Positions 36,404-49,007 are shown, numbered from the stretch's first letter. The stretch: 64,000 nt of DNA from Oenanthe sinensis (GCA_028671895.1 JAPMAC010000197.1:6391001-6455000); one strand, 5' to 3'. A program made the numbers and translations. Notes: generated from the sequence alone by a model not told the origin.

Positions 36404-38615
36404 TGTTAGGTCTGTAAGGATGAGTATTAGCTAAAGGGGGGGGGGGGGTTTGAAAAACTTAATACCCTTTTAAAAATTAGAGCTTGACGTTTTAAAATTT
36501 TCTCTTCTCTTTTAAAAATGTTACTAGTCAACTAGTAAATCAAGTGCGGAAATTAAAAGAGAGTAAAGAAAAAGAGCGCAATACACAAGATTTTTATCCT
36601 GGTTTGCGATGGCGCAATCTCCTAACGGATCCGCTCACCCCTATTCGAGTCCCCGAGTCCCTCCCTAAACTTGAGATTTTCCCACTATAAAACGATTCAT
36701 TCCTTATATCGGCGGAGAAGCTTGTTACAACCACTATGTATTTATCTCGGACCTTAACTCCCCGTTAACCCCTCAAAATACAATAGCAAAACCTACTAGA
36801 CTAATTTTGGAGCGTAACTCCCCACTAACTCCTCACAATCTAAATAGAACCCTTACAAGTTTATCTTGTAGCGGTACTTCCCGTTACCTCCTCAAATACA
36901 AGTAAGAAAAATAAATTATAACCCTGCGTAGACTATGTTTCTCTAACCCTCTGTAGGTCTTGGATCTTAGGTCTTAGGTCTTGGGTCTTTTCTCTTCCTC
37001 ACGGTGAAGAGACACCCAACTTCCCTTCAGCGTGCCTAGGACTTGGGTCTTAGAACAAGGATCACCTAACTTCACTTCACCTCACTAACAAAGTCTAGAC
37101 AACCAGTACTATGACTTAATAACCCTGTTTAAGAAAAGAAGATTGATGGACTAGTATGTTACAGTACTAGACCGGAGACAAACAAATATATATAATATAG
37201 CCGAAGTAACAAAATATATAAATATGAGTCGGGGTAAGTTGCTTCGTTAGAAGGACGAACTACACGGAGTGTGTGAACGTGTATGTAAGTGCGTATGCTA
37301 AAGTAAATTGCGTTATGTAAAGCGTATGAATGCAAGAACTTTAAAGTAAATATGTTAAAATAAATTGTGTTATGTAAAACGTATGAATGCAATGCAAGCA
37401 CTTAAAGTAAATATATAAAATATATATATAGGGATATATAAGGCCAAGATATAGACCAAATATATTTGACTTGAATAAGATCAAGTACATTTTCTAACTA
37501 CTTTATTTATTTTTGTTCGATATATAAGGTCGGGGTATATGATCTAAACTAATGGCCGAATATATTGACTTGACTTATGTCATGCTCGTTTTAGAAACCA
37601 AGTTGTTTTTAAGGCCTAGAGCAACAATTAAATTGGCCTTTAAAACAAACTCGAAATAAACCGCTAAGATTCAACGAGGATGTTTCGTTTATGTCGTACC
37701 TCGACGTATACAAATAGTATCTAACTCGGAATCTAGGTTGACTTCTTTTACTTAATAATTCAAACAAGGAGTCCTTTTGTTTATGTCTTAAGATATAGAC
37801 TTATACAAAAATTCTCGATTCGGAATTAGAGTGAGTTTAAACTTTACAAATATTCTACGAGAGAGCTTTGTTTATATCTCTAAATAATATATGAGATTTA
37901 TACTAAAATTCTAATATTCTAATCTCGGAATATAAGTTAGTTTATGCCTCTTTTTATTTCAAACAAGGATATGTTCGTTTATGGCTTATAATATAGACTT
38001 ATACGAATAGTATCTGAACTCGGAAATAAAATGAGATAGCTTACAAATATTCAACAAGGAACCTCTTGTTTATATCTCTAAAGAGACTTATACAAATTGG
38101 TTCTAACTCTAAATAAGAGCTAGCTTTGAGTACAAAAGTTCAACAAGTAGTCCTTTTATTTATGTCATAACTCGACTTATACAAATTGGTCTCGACTCGA
38201 AACTTAAGTAACTTGAATTTGTTATTAATCCCGGTAAGGTAAGCCAAGGATATGAACAACTAATTTAAATGAACAAGAGATGAAAAGAAAGTTCCCCTAA
38301 ATACCAACACAACTTATATATACTAAAGATGACAAATTATTAAAGCTCATGTATATATAAATCGTAAGCAATGCTAACTATATATTTAATCTAAAAATTA
38401 GAACTAATTTAAACAAATTAAATATATAGGGCCGAATAATATATATACCAAATAGACAAGAAATAACTAACTTATGACCATTGTACTCTTGTTAGAGACA
38501 AAAAATATTTCTTTCAAAATCAAGGGATAAGAGTTAAGTTCGGGTTCAAGCTGTTGTTTGTGTACAAAAAATCAAGCAAGCAAGATACACACACTACTAG
38601 GCATGAATCAAGCTA

Positions 38616-38702
<87 letters not shown>

Positions 38703-39100
38703 CCAATTGTAACCCTTGAGATCTAGAGAGAAATCAAGAAAAAAAAAGCTAGTTAGAAGCAAAAAAATACATAAAAAAGAGTTGCCGAAAAAAGTCGCCG
38801 GAATATCAACTTATGGTATAACTTTGGGGGCAACTAGACAAGTCTAAGGGATGCTAAGATATGGTCTTTGGGTAGCCTAAAGGTACTTGTAAGGTGTGTG
38901 TAGAAATTGTGCAAGTAAATGTGTTTATAAGCCTTAAAGGTGAAAGATCTATGAATGAACAACGTTTAAAGCTCAAGAACTCTTGAAGATGAAAACTTTC
39001 TGGAGAAAAGAGGTTCTTGGGAGAGAAAATTGCAGCATATACTTGACACAAAATGGCTTAAATAACGGTGGGGGGATGAGGCTTTATTTATAGCAAAAAA
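36404..39100 (-). repeat. 5' LTR of copia 2 (minimum extent)
   Basis: The inner end is TGTTAGGTCT on the + strand, reading CCTAACA on the element strand, next to the PBS. A homopolymer GGGGGGGGGGGGG tract lies at 36436-36450. On the element strand a GCTATAAATAAAGCC promoter-like box lies at about 39083-39097, so the LTR must extend beyond it. The far end could not be placed: no partner LTR is present and several TAACA ends are possible. Contains a long (AT)n tract. Confidence 0.55.
38619..38701. repeat. (AT)n microsatellite, about 41 units
   Basis: Uninterrupted AT dinucleotides inside the presumed copia 2 LTR. Confidence 0.97.
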
Positions 39101-42100
39101 TTAGGCATTTTAGATTTATTTAATTAGGGGACAAGGGAACAACCTTTTGCATAAATCAAGAAAAGGTAAAATAATGCAAATTGTGTTCCCTCAGCTGTAT
39201 TAGTGCTCATGTGATTCTTGGAAAGTGTGCAAAGATCATTCAGTAAATTATTTAATCTAATAAACATGATACCGAACAATGCATAGGAAAAATGTTGTTT
39301 TTCAAACTATGCTCCAAATATTATGAAACTTTGGGAACCATCTAGGAATAATCATAATAGGTCATGGTCACAATCCTACTCAATTTGGAGTTCACCTTCA
39401 TTGACTTTTAATTGACCGAACAATCAATCTCATACCCGGGAATACAGGTCAAAAATAAAAGTCACCCAAAAATTATGAAACAATTCCTAAATTTTTTTTC
39501 ACCATTCTAATGACATTTCCCAAGTTTCAAGTCATTTGGACAAGTGGAGCTATTTGTTTGAGAAAATGATCGTTTCACTGTCCCTATAGCTCGAAACAAA
39601 AATCGATAGCCATTTATCGGAACTTGTCGACGTTTGAACTAAAGTTTTGATTCAAAACATATTCAAATATAATATTCTTAAAATAATAATGACTGAAGTC
39701 CAAGGAATATTTAATTTGAAATACAATACAAATTATCCAAAGAAATAGGACAATTCGGGGCTTCCAGGATAAAATCTGTATTTTATATCTAGACAGGACT
39801 TTGTTGAAGATAAATTGAACAAATATATTTAAAAAATATATTGAGAACATATTACCTTGAAAACAATTTAAAACCAAAACTCTTTTAAATAGATTACACA
39901 TTTTTTTGTCTCATAAAAACAGTGTTAAAAATACTGTATTTGTTCATCTTCAGTTTTTACCTCAACAATATAACATATGTAAATTAAATTTGATTTTATC
40001 ATTTTTTTATAAATGCCATCTAATTATATGTAGAGATAAAATCATTTGGTTTCATTTATAGAAGCTGTTTGACCTAATTTGACTTTATTCTCGTAGACTG
40101 TCACTTCGAACAACCTAAGGGAGGATTACTACGTTAATTAGTAACTTCCTAATTCTAATTTAATTTACACTTCTCGTTAAGACAAAATAATCAAAACCTA
40201 ATCCATAAGACTGTATCTCACAATCTTTCCCTTTTTAATATTTTGTCGAAACATTTTAGTGTAAAATTAAATATGTGTGTGACAGTCTTAACTTCCCCTA
40301 CGTGTATGAACCTATCTAAGATATGAATTTTTAGATTTTAAAATCTAATTAACACTTCCTCTACAGTGTTGAAAATCTTTCTTGATTTTAATGCATAATA
40401 GATAGGTATACAAATATTATGTAGCAGTTAAAATGTACACAGAAAAATTGAGTATATAAGATTGCGGAATATAAATAGAACCACAGTTAACTTTCAATCT
40501 AATATGATATTAGACTTGAATTACTACAATCTAAGATTTATCTAAGATTCTTGAGTTGAATCTCAGCTTCTTATTCTTAGAAGTTATAAAGTATTGAAAG
40601 CACTTGATAATTTTCAAAAATACTTACTAATGAGGCTGTGCATAGACTATATAGACAACATGTCTTTCAGCACATGTTCTCACAAGACAGTTTAGCTAAA
40701 ATTAGAAATAGACAAGAAACACTTTACATTTGACTACTATCTATTTCTAGCTAACACAATCTGTTGACAGTCTTTTATTTTCAACCTTATCTCTTCAGTC
40801 TTTTGTCTTGTTCTTTTTCAAGCTACATTGTAGACTTGTCTCTATCATTCCAGGTTTGACTTATCCTGAAATGACAGAGCTTCAATATGTTTGTCTTGTT
40901 TTTCTGCAAATTTTCTTGAAATTAGCTCATTTAAAACATTCAAATACTCAGTGTAGCTATCACTCGAGAACTCTTGAAGTAGACTGCTAAGTCGAGTACT
41001 CAATAGGCTTCTCGATTAGTCTTTTACTTTGATAACTTGTCGATTGGTTTAGACTGAGCTTTTAATTAGAAGGTAAAGTAAAGACTCAAACTTCTTGAAT
41101 TTCTTGACCAATCTGCAGGGGTATTGTTATATATTCCAAAGCTAGCAATCCTGTAAAAAGTGGGTTAAAATACATTTAAGTATCCTAGAATTTTTAATCA
41201 TTATATATATATAAACATACATGTATATTCCCTTATGTAAATTGCATTACGTTACGTGTAATTACTTGTGAATGGAATAGCATGCCTCATTGCTTCACGC
41301 AATTACTGGGTACCAATTCTATAATGCCTCAATGCTTCACGCAAATATTGAGTACTAATTCTACAAGCATTAGACACCCAACGATAATTAACCTTAACAG
41401 GGAAAAGGGGAAGCATACTGATTGAATAAAATTAAATCTCACATTCCAACCAAATTTCATAGGTAGAAGCAGCCTTATTCCACTACATATTCAGTAGGAT
41501 TGAATCACAGACACACATAAAATTTTAAATTCATCTTTGTAGTTACTGTCGGCTAACACTATTGTAGGTAAAAGTATGAAAATATTTATTCAGACGTTTA
41601 TGAAATATGGATTTATTTCTTATATTCAATTATCAATTATAAAATATGTTCATATTGCACATAAAGCTTAAGTATTCCGATATCTAGTATATAATATAAT
41701 TTTAATACTGTCAATATTAAATACATTTATATATTTAAATGCAAAAATAATGCAACTATACATTCTACTCTGCCAAACTATTTGTCACAATTATTTTAAA
41801 TCACACAAGCGCGCAAACAATTAAACAGAGTATATGACTAACTTACATGAGCCTTGTGATGACATTTTGGTAGGTTTGACAGAGATGCTCAAATTTGCCT
41901 AAAAAATATTATGGCTTCTGAAAATTGCAGGTGCCTAAAAAGAAATCACTTCTCAGAACTGCTAATATGAAGATCATGCAAGCATCTTTTCTGATAGTAA
42001 ATATAAGGAATTTAACTGCGGGCCTTTATCATGGTAATTTGTTATATTGTGCCTGCTCATCCCACTTCATTAACACATAAACCACTATCAGCGCATACTT

Positions 42101-42399
42101 GCTACCTTCAAAAGTAAAAACAGATATTAGCATATTCAGCAGGGCAAGAGTAACAGCATAGCCATAGTTCATGACCCTTGATATCATCTAGAGTCAATTT
42201 CTGAATGCTTTAACAGTTAAAAATAACAACTGCAATCGTAGAAAATCATTTTACGTGAAATACACATGGGCGTTAAGCAGAGGCCTTAAAGTCACATCAA
42301 ATATATTGACGACAGCATAAGTATTAATCTCAAGGATTTGGGCAATTCTCCCGCGAAAAGTGCACAGAAACCTCAAAATGTGTTTTCGAAAGTAATATT
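39101..42399. other. No gene seen; LTR-like debris and AT-rich DNA
   Basis: 39101-40220 may be the upstream part (U3) of the copia 2 LTR. On the - strand, AAAAAGGGAAAGATTGTGAG at about 40216-40235 looks like a polypurine tract and LTR start. The - strand at 40640-40760 has TGTTAGCTAG and a GTCTATATAGTC box, as in an LTR promoter. 41282-41367 holds a roughly 43-bp direct repeat. 41400-42399 is unique-looking AT-rich DNA that received copia 3. Confidence 0.4.
41282..41367. repeat. Two tandem copies of a roughly 43-bp unit
   Basis: Each copy has ATGCCTCA(A/T)TGCTTCACGC, then GGTACCAATTCTA or AGTACTAATTCTA. Confidence 0.85.
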
Positions 42400-42815
42400 T
42401 GTTGGAATGTATATTTTATTATTACATTTTTTTTAGTTTGTTTCAAAAGAAAAATAAATTATTATTTGAGACCTTTTATTTTTCCAACTTATTTTATTTT
42501 AAACTAGTGACCTTTGACTCTTGGTTTGCTGGGAGTTACAAAGAGATACCAATACAAAAATAAACCTCGGCCATAGTTTTTTGGGCAGAAAACTCAAAAC
42601 TACCTTCTCAGATATATAAACATTTCATGGGCAATGATCAAGGGTAATTTCAATCTATTTCTTTGTACTACACCAAAGAAATAGAAGTCGTGTATTCCTG
42701 GAGGTTGATTGCTAAGAGGCCGTGTGTAAGTAACGGATCAAATTCAACTTTAGGGCAGTGTTCATTCACACCGCGACTATTTCGTTTTCTGGTTTTCTTC
42801 TCATCCTCTCTTACA
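42400..42815 (+). repeat. 5' LTR of copia 3
   Basis: TGTTGGAATG...CTCTCTTACA; GATATATAAACA at about 42611 is a candidate TATA box. Aligned over its whole length with 48437-48852. Confidence 0.95.
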
Positions 42816-42863
42816 TTCTAAAGTTAAATTTTTCTTTCTTGTTATATATCTTTTTCTACCACC

Positions 42864-43680
42864 ATGGCTTCCAATACTTTTATTCCTGATATGTCTAAAT
42901 TAGACCTTTTTGATGGGAGCAATTATAAGATGTGGTCTGATAAGATGGAGTTTTTCTTGGGTCAAATTGGGGTAGATTATTGTCTTTCTACCGATTCAGC
43001 CCCTGCAAATTCTGGTAAAGATTTTGAGAAGGATAATAAGACCTGTCGTGGAATGTTATTGCATTATATGACTCCTGCTCTGTATTTGATATATAGTAAG
43101 TCTTTGAAGGGAAAAGAAATATGGGATGCATTGAAAACAAAGTATGGTTCTGATGATTTTGAGACTAAGAAATATGCATGTAGTCATTGGTTGAATTTTC
43201 GTATGTCTGATGACAAGCCTGTTCTTCAACAAGTTCATGAGTATGAATATTTATGTGCTGATATCATTGTTGAGGGAATGAAAATTTGTGAAATGTTTCA
43301 AGCTAATTGTCTTCTTGAAAAATTACCACCATCTTGGCAAGCATATATGCATTCAATGAAACACAAACATAAGGATTTTACCCTTCAAGAGTTAGTTTCT
43401 CACATCATGATTGAGGAACAAAACTGAATTCAAATCAATGAGAAGTCTCTTGATCATTCTTCATTTACTGCTAATCTTGTTGAATCGAAAGACGCAGGTC
43501 ACAAAAGAGGACCAAAGGGTAAATGTCCAAATCAGCTTCATGGTACTAAAATGAAGAACAAAATTTTTAAAGGAAAGAGACAATTCAAAGGCAATTGTTT
43601 CACTTGTGGAAAATTTGGGCATGCTGCAAAGGAGTGTAGGCAAGGACATGGACCTGGTTCAAAACAGAAGGAGAATAAAC
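42864..43680 (+). pseudogene. Copia 3 gag
   Basis: ATG at 42864 (MASNTFIPDMSKLDLFDGSN), only 48 bp after the LTR. The Gag core includes YKMWSDKMEFFL and WLNFRMSDDKPVLQQVHEYE. A TGA at 43425 interrupts the frame (CGA to TGA would explain it). The same frame resumes to a CCHC knuckle (CFTCGKFGHAAKEC) at about 43596-43638. Confidence 0.88.
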
Positions 43681-44671
43681 CTCAAGCACAAGCCAATCTC
43701 ATTGAAGAAATTATTGTTGCTGTCGTATCTGAAGTAAATCTAGTAAGCAATATCTCTGAATGGGTAGTGGATACCGGTGCAACTGGTCATATCTGCTCCA
43801 ATAAAGATATATTTCAGGACTATGTCAAAGCATCTGAAGGAGAATGTGTCTTTATGGGTAACTCAAGCACTGTGAGTATTCTTGGAAAGGGAAATGTCTC
43901 TCTTAAACTTACTTCTGGAAAGACTATTGCTCTACAAAATGTCTTGCATGTTTCTGATATTCGTAGAAACCTAATGTCTGGTGCTTTATTGAACAAAGCT
44001 GGTATTAAGTTAACTTTTGAATCTGATAAGCTTGTACTTAGTAAAAATGGTGAGTTTGTGGGAAAAGGCTATTGTAATGGAGGGCTCTTTGTGCTTGATA
44101 TTGTGGATGATAATAAAAATTCTATTGCTTATGTTTATATTGCTGAGTCTGTTTCATTATGGCATGCTAGACTAGGTCACGTGAATGTTGCCTCAGTCAA
44201 AAGGCTCAAACAACTTAGTCTAATACCTGAATTCAGCAATACCTCATTTGATAAATGTGAAGTGTGTGTAGAAGCAAAACACCCAAAGAAAGCTTTTAAT
44301 AAAAATGGGAATCGGTCATCAGATTTACTTGAATTAATTCATAGTGACTTGGGTGATTTTAAGAGCACTATGAGTAGAGGAGGCAAACGCTACTACATTA
44401 CTTTTGTAGATGATTTTTCTCGATACACCAAACTCTATTTGTTGAGCACAAAAGATGAAGCTGAGGAAACTTTTCTAATTTATAAGGCTGAAGTTGAGAA
44501 CCAATTAAATCAGAAAAAAATAAAAAGGTTGAGAACAGATAGGGGTTGAGAGTATGATGGAACTTCCCTGAAGAAATTTTGTGAAGTAAATGGGACTATT
44601 CATGAGGTTACAGCACCATACACACCTAAACAAAATGAAATAGCAGAACGGAAAAATAGAACTCTCAAAGA
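43681..44671 (+). pseudogene. Copia 3 protease and integrase
   Basis: The protease motif WVVDTGATGHICSN lies near 43762-43800. The GAG-pre-integrase block has LWHARLGHVNVASVKRL and CEVCVEAKHPKKAF. The integrase core has FVDDFSRYTKLYLL and RTDRG; after a TGA at 44547 the frame continues with TPKQNEIAERKNRTLKDMMN. The frame is shared from gag onwards, so only point stops break it. Confidence 0.9.
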
Positions 44672-46303
44672 CATGATGAATGCTATGCTTATAAGTTCAG
44701 GTATGCCTACTAATATGTGGGGTGAAGCTATATTGTATGCTTGTCATGTGCTTAATCGTGTACCACATAAAAGGTTAGATAAAACTCCTTATGAATTGTG
44801 GAAAGGTTTCAAGCCTAACTTGAGTTATCTCAAAGTATGGGGGTGTTTGGGAAAAATAGGGCTCCCAGATTTTCAAAGAAGTAGGATAGGGCCCAAGACT
44901 GTAGATGGTATTTTTGTTGGGTTTAATGGTGCTGCATATAGACTCATTCTTAAAGATGTATCTGGTTTTGGTGCATATAAAGAATCAAGAGATGTTGAAT
45001 TTTTTGAGCACATATTTCCTATGAAAATGAATAGACAGTCGTGTTTGACTCATGCATCTTCTTCGTATATATCATGTCCTAATGTTGTATCGGCTTGTGA
45101 CACTCCTGAGCCTATAAGGAGTAAACGGGCTAGGACTGAGAAAAGTTTTGGATCTGATTTTGTTACTACTTTTTTGATTGAGAAAGAATTTATAGGTGAG
45201 GAGGAGATAAATGCTTTCATTCTTGAGGAAGACCCCAGAACATATGATGAAGCTATGAGATCAGTTGATTCTAATTTTTGGTTAGAAGCCATAAACAATG
45301 AAATAGAATCAATTATGTCCAATAACACTTGGGTTCTAAGTGATCTCCCAAGAGGATGCAAGGCATTGGGAAGCAGGTGGATTTTTAAAAAGAAATGTAA
45401 ACCTGATGGATCAATAGAGAAGTACAAAGCCAGGCTAGTGGTTGGAGGACATCGTCAAAAGAAAGGTATCAATTTTTTTGATACGTACTCCCCTGTGACT
45501 AAAATTGCTACCATTAGAGCCTTGATAGCACTTGCATCTGTTCATATTCTTGTTGTGCATCAAATGGATGTGAAGACTGCCTTTTTGAATGGCGATTTGG
45601 ACGAGGAGATATATATGAAGTAGCCAGAGGGATGTGTTGTCCTTGGACAGGAAGACAAGGTGTGCAAACTTATAAGATCAATATATGGTCTTAGACAAAC
45701 ACCCTTAGACTAGTATGGAAAATTTCATGAAACCATCACCTCTAATGGTTTTCAGGTAAATGATTCTGATGCTTGTGTATATTCTAAATCTGATCGATCT
45801 GGTTGCGTGATTATATGTCTATATGTGGATGACATGTTAATATTTGGTACCAATATAGATGTTGTTAATACAAGCAAAGCCTTCCTAAGTTCCTGTTTTG
45901 ATATGAAGGATTTAGGAGAGGCAGATGTGATTCTTGGCATAAAAATTACTAGGAGTTCATATGGGTTGTCTTTAAATCAGTCTCATTATGTTGAGAAAAT
46001 TTTGAAGAAATTTAATCAATTTGATTGTACTCCTGTGAAAACTCCATATGATCCTAGTATTCACTTGAAAAAGAATAAAGGTGTTAGCGTTTCCCAAGAA
46101 GAATATGCCAATATAGTTGGAAGTGTGATGTTCTTGATTAATCATACCAGACCTGATATAGCATATGCTGTTAGTAGATTAAGTAGATACACTCATAATC
46201 CTAATCGTGATCATTGGGGTGCTTTGACAAGAGTGTTGAAGTATTTAAAAGGCACCATCAATTGGGGTTTGAATTATCATAGAACTCCATGTGTGTTAGA
46301 AGG
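44672..46303 (+). pseudogene. Copia 3 integrase C-terminus and reverse transcriptase
   Basis: Continues the frame: NRVPHKRLDKTPYELWKGF, then RT blocks NTWVLSDLPRGCKALGSRWI, QMDVKTAFLNGDLDEEIYMK, the CLYVDDMLIFG catalytic box near 45820, and DIAYAVSRLSRYTHNPN. TAG stops lie at 45621 (likely from CAG) and near 45712 (likely from TGG). RT runs into the solo LTR insertion after CVLEG. Confidence 0.9.
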
Positions 46304-47417
46304 TGTTATTCCTTAGAACAATGTCAATATTTGTAGAAGGGGGGGTTGAATACAAATATTAAAACTTTTTGTATGTTCTAATATTTGTTCTTGATGTTTG
46401 ATAGAATAAGAGAATAAGTTCGAACAAATTAATGCTGAAAAATAAAACTGAACAAAGAGATTTAAAATTATTGATGGATTGGTTTTTCCATCAATGTATA
46501 TTTTTGCTCAATGCTCCTAGGTTAAAAGAAACCTAGCTGCGTTTATAAGATTAGAAAACAAATCAACTGTTCTTACACATGTGCTCTCAAGCTTGAACAG
46601 TTGATTAAGAAATATGTCTAACTTGTATGTTTTCTAATAATGCTACTACACTTGTTTATACACCACAAGTGTTCTTTTACAATTCCTATTCTAGGATTAT
46701 TTCTACCTGCCTTCCTTTTACCTTTTTCTATTTTACAAAAAGGTTTGAAAGACAGCTTCTGATTGAGTCTTCACAGTTACTCTAGACTGTCTTCCATAGG
46801 TGTGCTTTTGTTCTCTGGATCTTCAACAGATATTCTTTCTGTGTTGTCACACTCAATTGATAATTTGCTGTCAGGCATATCAATTGATCCATTCTTTAAT
46901 CCATCAACTGATGTACTTCTTTGATTGATCTTTATATCCATCGATTGATAAAAGATGTCTTATCGATTGATAGATGTTATCAATCGATATATCAGTCGAT
47001 GGGTCTTCACATCAGTTGATGGTCTTCAATCCTTGGCTTGGCTTCTTCGATTGATCCTCCATCCATCGATGCTTCAATATCAATTGATTATCCTTCACTT
47101 GTGCAATTTCCTGTCTTCACATAATTACAATTTAACAGTTTAATTTACACATCAATTGATGATCCATATCAATCGACTCTAACATCAATTGATGAACAAA
47201 ATATCAATTGATTTACACCTTATCGATTGAAATAGACTAAGTACACCTATGCTACAATCCAAATTATCAGTTGATTCATCTAAACATTTCAACTGATAAA
47301 TGGTTTCCTGATCAATTGATATTTATAACTTTCATATCAATTGATCAGTTACAACAAATAAAATTTCTATGATTCTAAGATTAATGTTATCATCAAATCA
47401 CATGTAGATTCCTAACA
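46304..47417 (-). repeat. Solo LTR (1,114 bp) inserted in copia 3 RNase H
   Basis: Starts TGTTATTCC and ends TTCCTAACA on the + strand, flanked by the 5-bp duplication GAAGG (46299-46303 and 47418-47422). Removing the insert and one GAAGG restores the frame across VLEG-YCDANW of copia 3. The GTAGAAGGGGGGGTTGAATA segment near the left end is of the type found at the inner (3') end of SIRE-like LTRs, so the LTR is probably on the - strand. It carries many ATCAATTGAT/ATCGATTGAT words between about 46850 and 47345. Confidence 0.9.
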
Positions 47418-47894
47418 GAAGGATATTGTGATGCAAATTGGGTGTCGGATAATGATGAGATTCAATCTACTAGTGGCTATGTTTTTACACTTGTTGGAGC
47501 TGCTATATCTTGGAAATCCTCAAAATAAACCTTTCATGCTAAATCTACACAAGAATCAGAGTTCATTGCATTAGAGTTGGCAGGACAAGAAGCCGAATGA
47601 CTAAGGTGTTTATTTGCTGATATTCCGTTGTGGGGGAAGCCAGCTCCATCAATTTCAATGCACTGTGACTCACAAGCTGCAATGGGATTAGCGAAAAATC
47701 AAGTCTACAATGGGAATAAGAGACATATTCGCTTGATGCATGCTATCATTAGAAGTCTGATCAGAAACAATGTGATATCACTCAAGTATGTAAAATCATA
47801 GAGGAATATTGCAGATCCTCTCACCAAAGGCCTTTGTAGAAAATTAGTGTTGGAGTCAGCATTGGGAATGGGTTTAAAGCCTATTGTGGAGTGA
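47418..47894 (+). pseudogene. Copia 3 RNase H
   Basis: Continuation of RT after the solo LTR: GYCDANWVSDNDEIQSTSGY, AISWKSSK-stop-TFHAKSTQESEFIAL, MHCDSQAAMGLAKNQVYNG, KRHIRLMHAII and NIADPLTKGLC. Stops occur at about 47526 (CAA to TAA would explain it), 47598 (TGG to TGA) and 47801. Ends with TGA at about 47892. Confidence 0.88.
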
Positions 47895-48436
47895 ATTGTG
47901 ATGGATACCCATCTTAGAATTTGTCTAAGTTCAATGGGTCAAACGAAATCATAAAAGAACTCATTATATATATATATATTACTACCATTCATATTAATGA
48001 AGTGATGTGATATTTTTTATTGTCATATGTGTTAGGCTGAACTAATGCTCTTAATAAGTTCATAGCCTTGTAAAGGTGGTTTGTGACAATACAAACTTGA
48101 TGAACTTACCTATGTGAATGTGGGGGCTACGTTCAACCCCCTATGTGAGTCTTTTAGGCTTGGACCTCTAGAGCGTTCACGAAATCCAGGTATAATGTGA
48201 GGTTTTTCAATATATAAATTGCGAAATTACACCTTGATTTGAGAAAGGTTTGTGTGCGCAAATATGTTGTCACTAACTACTATGAGAGGTTCAAGAATTT
48301 TTTTTCACCTAACATAGTTGTGAGACATATTTGTATGCATCGGTATCAATTCAAGTCCATAAGACATTGGTACTTAAAAACTGATTATCCATTGCCTATA
48401 AAATTCAAGTTTTTTCTTTCGAAACATGTGGGGGAA
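47895..48436 (+). other. Copia 3 3' untranslated region with polypurine tract
   Basis: No coding function. The tract TGTGGGGGAA (48427-48436) lies directly before the 3' LTR and would prime plus-strand synthesis. A second GTGGGGGC lies at about 48120. Confidence 0.75.
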
Positions 48437-48852
48437 TGTTGAAATGTATATTTTATTATTACATTTTTTTTAGTTTGTTTCAAAAGAAAAACAAATTATT
48501 ATTTGAGACCTTTTATTTTTCCAACTTATTTTATTTTAAACTAGTGACCTTTGACTCTTGATTTGCTGGGAGTTACAAAGGGATACCAATACAAAAATAA
48601 ACCTCGACCATAGTTTTTTGGGCAGAAAACTCAAAATTACCTTCTCAGATATATAAACATTTCATGGGCAATGATCAAGGGTAATTTCAATCTATTTCTT
48701 TGTACTACACCAAAGAAATAGAAGTCGTGTATTCCTGGAGGTTGATTGCTAAGAGGCCGTGTGTAAGTAACGGAGCAAATTCAACTTTAGAGCAGTGTTC
48801 ATTCACGCCACGACTATTTTGTTTTCTGGTTTACTTCTCATCCTCTCTTACA
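48437..48852 (+). repeat. 3' LTR of copia 3
   Basis: TGTTGAAATG...CTCTCTTACA, same length as the 5' LTR and about 97% identical by eye, followed by the duplication ATATT. Confidence 0.95.
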
Positions 48853-49007
48853 ATATTCATAGTGCACAAGTGTCATATACATTTCTGTGGAAGAATATCA
48901 AAAATTCAAAAGTAGATTTCAAATCAAATATATTCATATATTTAAGAATCAATCTTTTCCCAGAATTGAATAGATGACAAATTAAGTAGCAATAAAGTGA
49001 AGAAATG

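Larger units (their letters stand above)
42400..48852 (+). mobile_element. Ty1/copia element 3, complete insertion with both LTRs and TSD
   Basis: Two 416-bp LTRs (42400-42815 and 48437-48852) start TGTTG and end CTTACA. The flanking 5-bp target duplication ATATT is present at 42395-42399 and 48853-48857. Between them a single reading frame (gag to RT) is broken mainly by point stops, and a solo LTR interrupts RNase H. By eye the LTRs differ at about 12 of 416 sites, 10 of them transitions. This implies a relatively recent insertion followed by decay. Confidence 0.95.

Noticed and set aside
46840..47350. CRISPR-like array from repeated ATCAATTGAT words
   Set aside because: Words are about 10 bp, irregularly spaced and variable, lie inside a plant LTR, and there are no cas genes.
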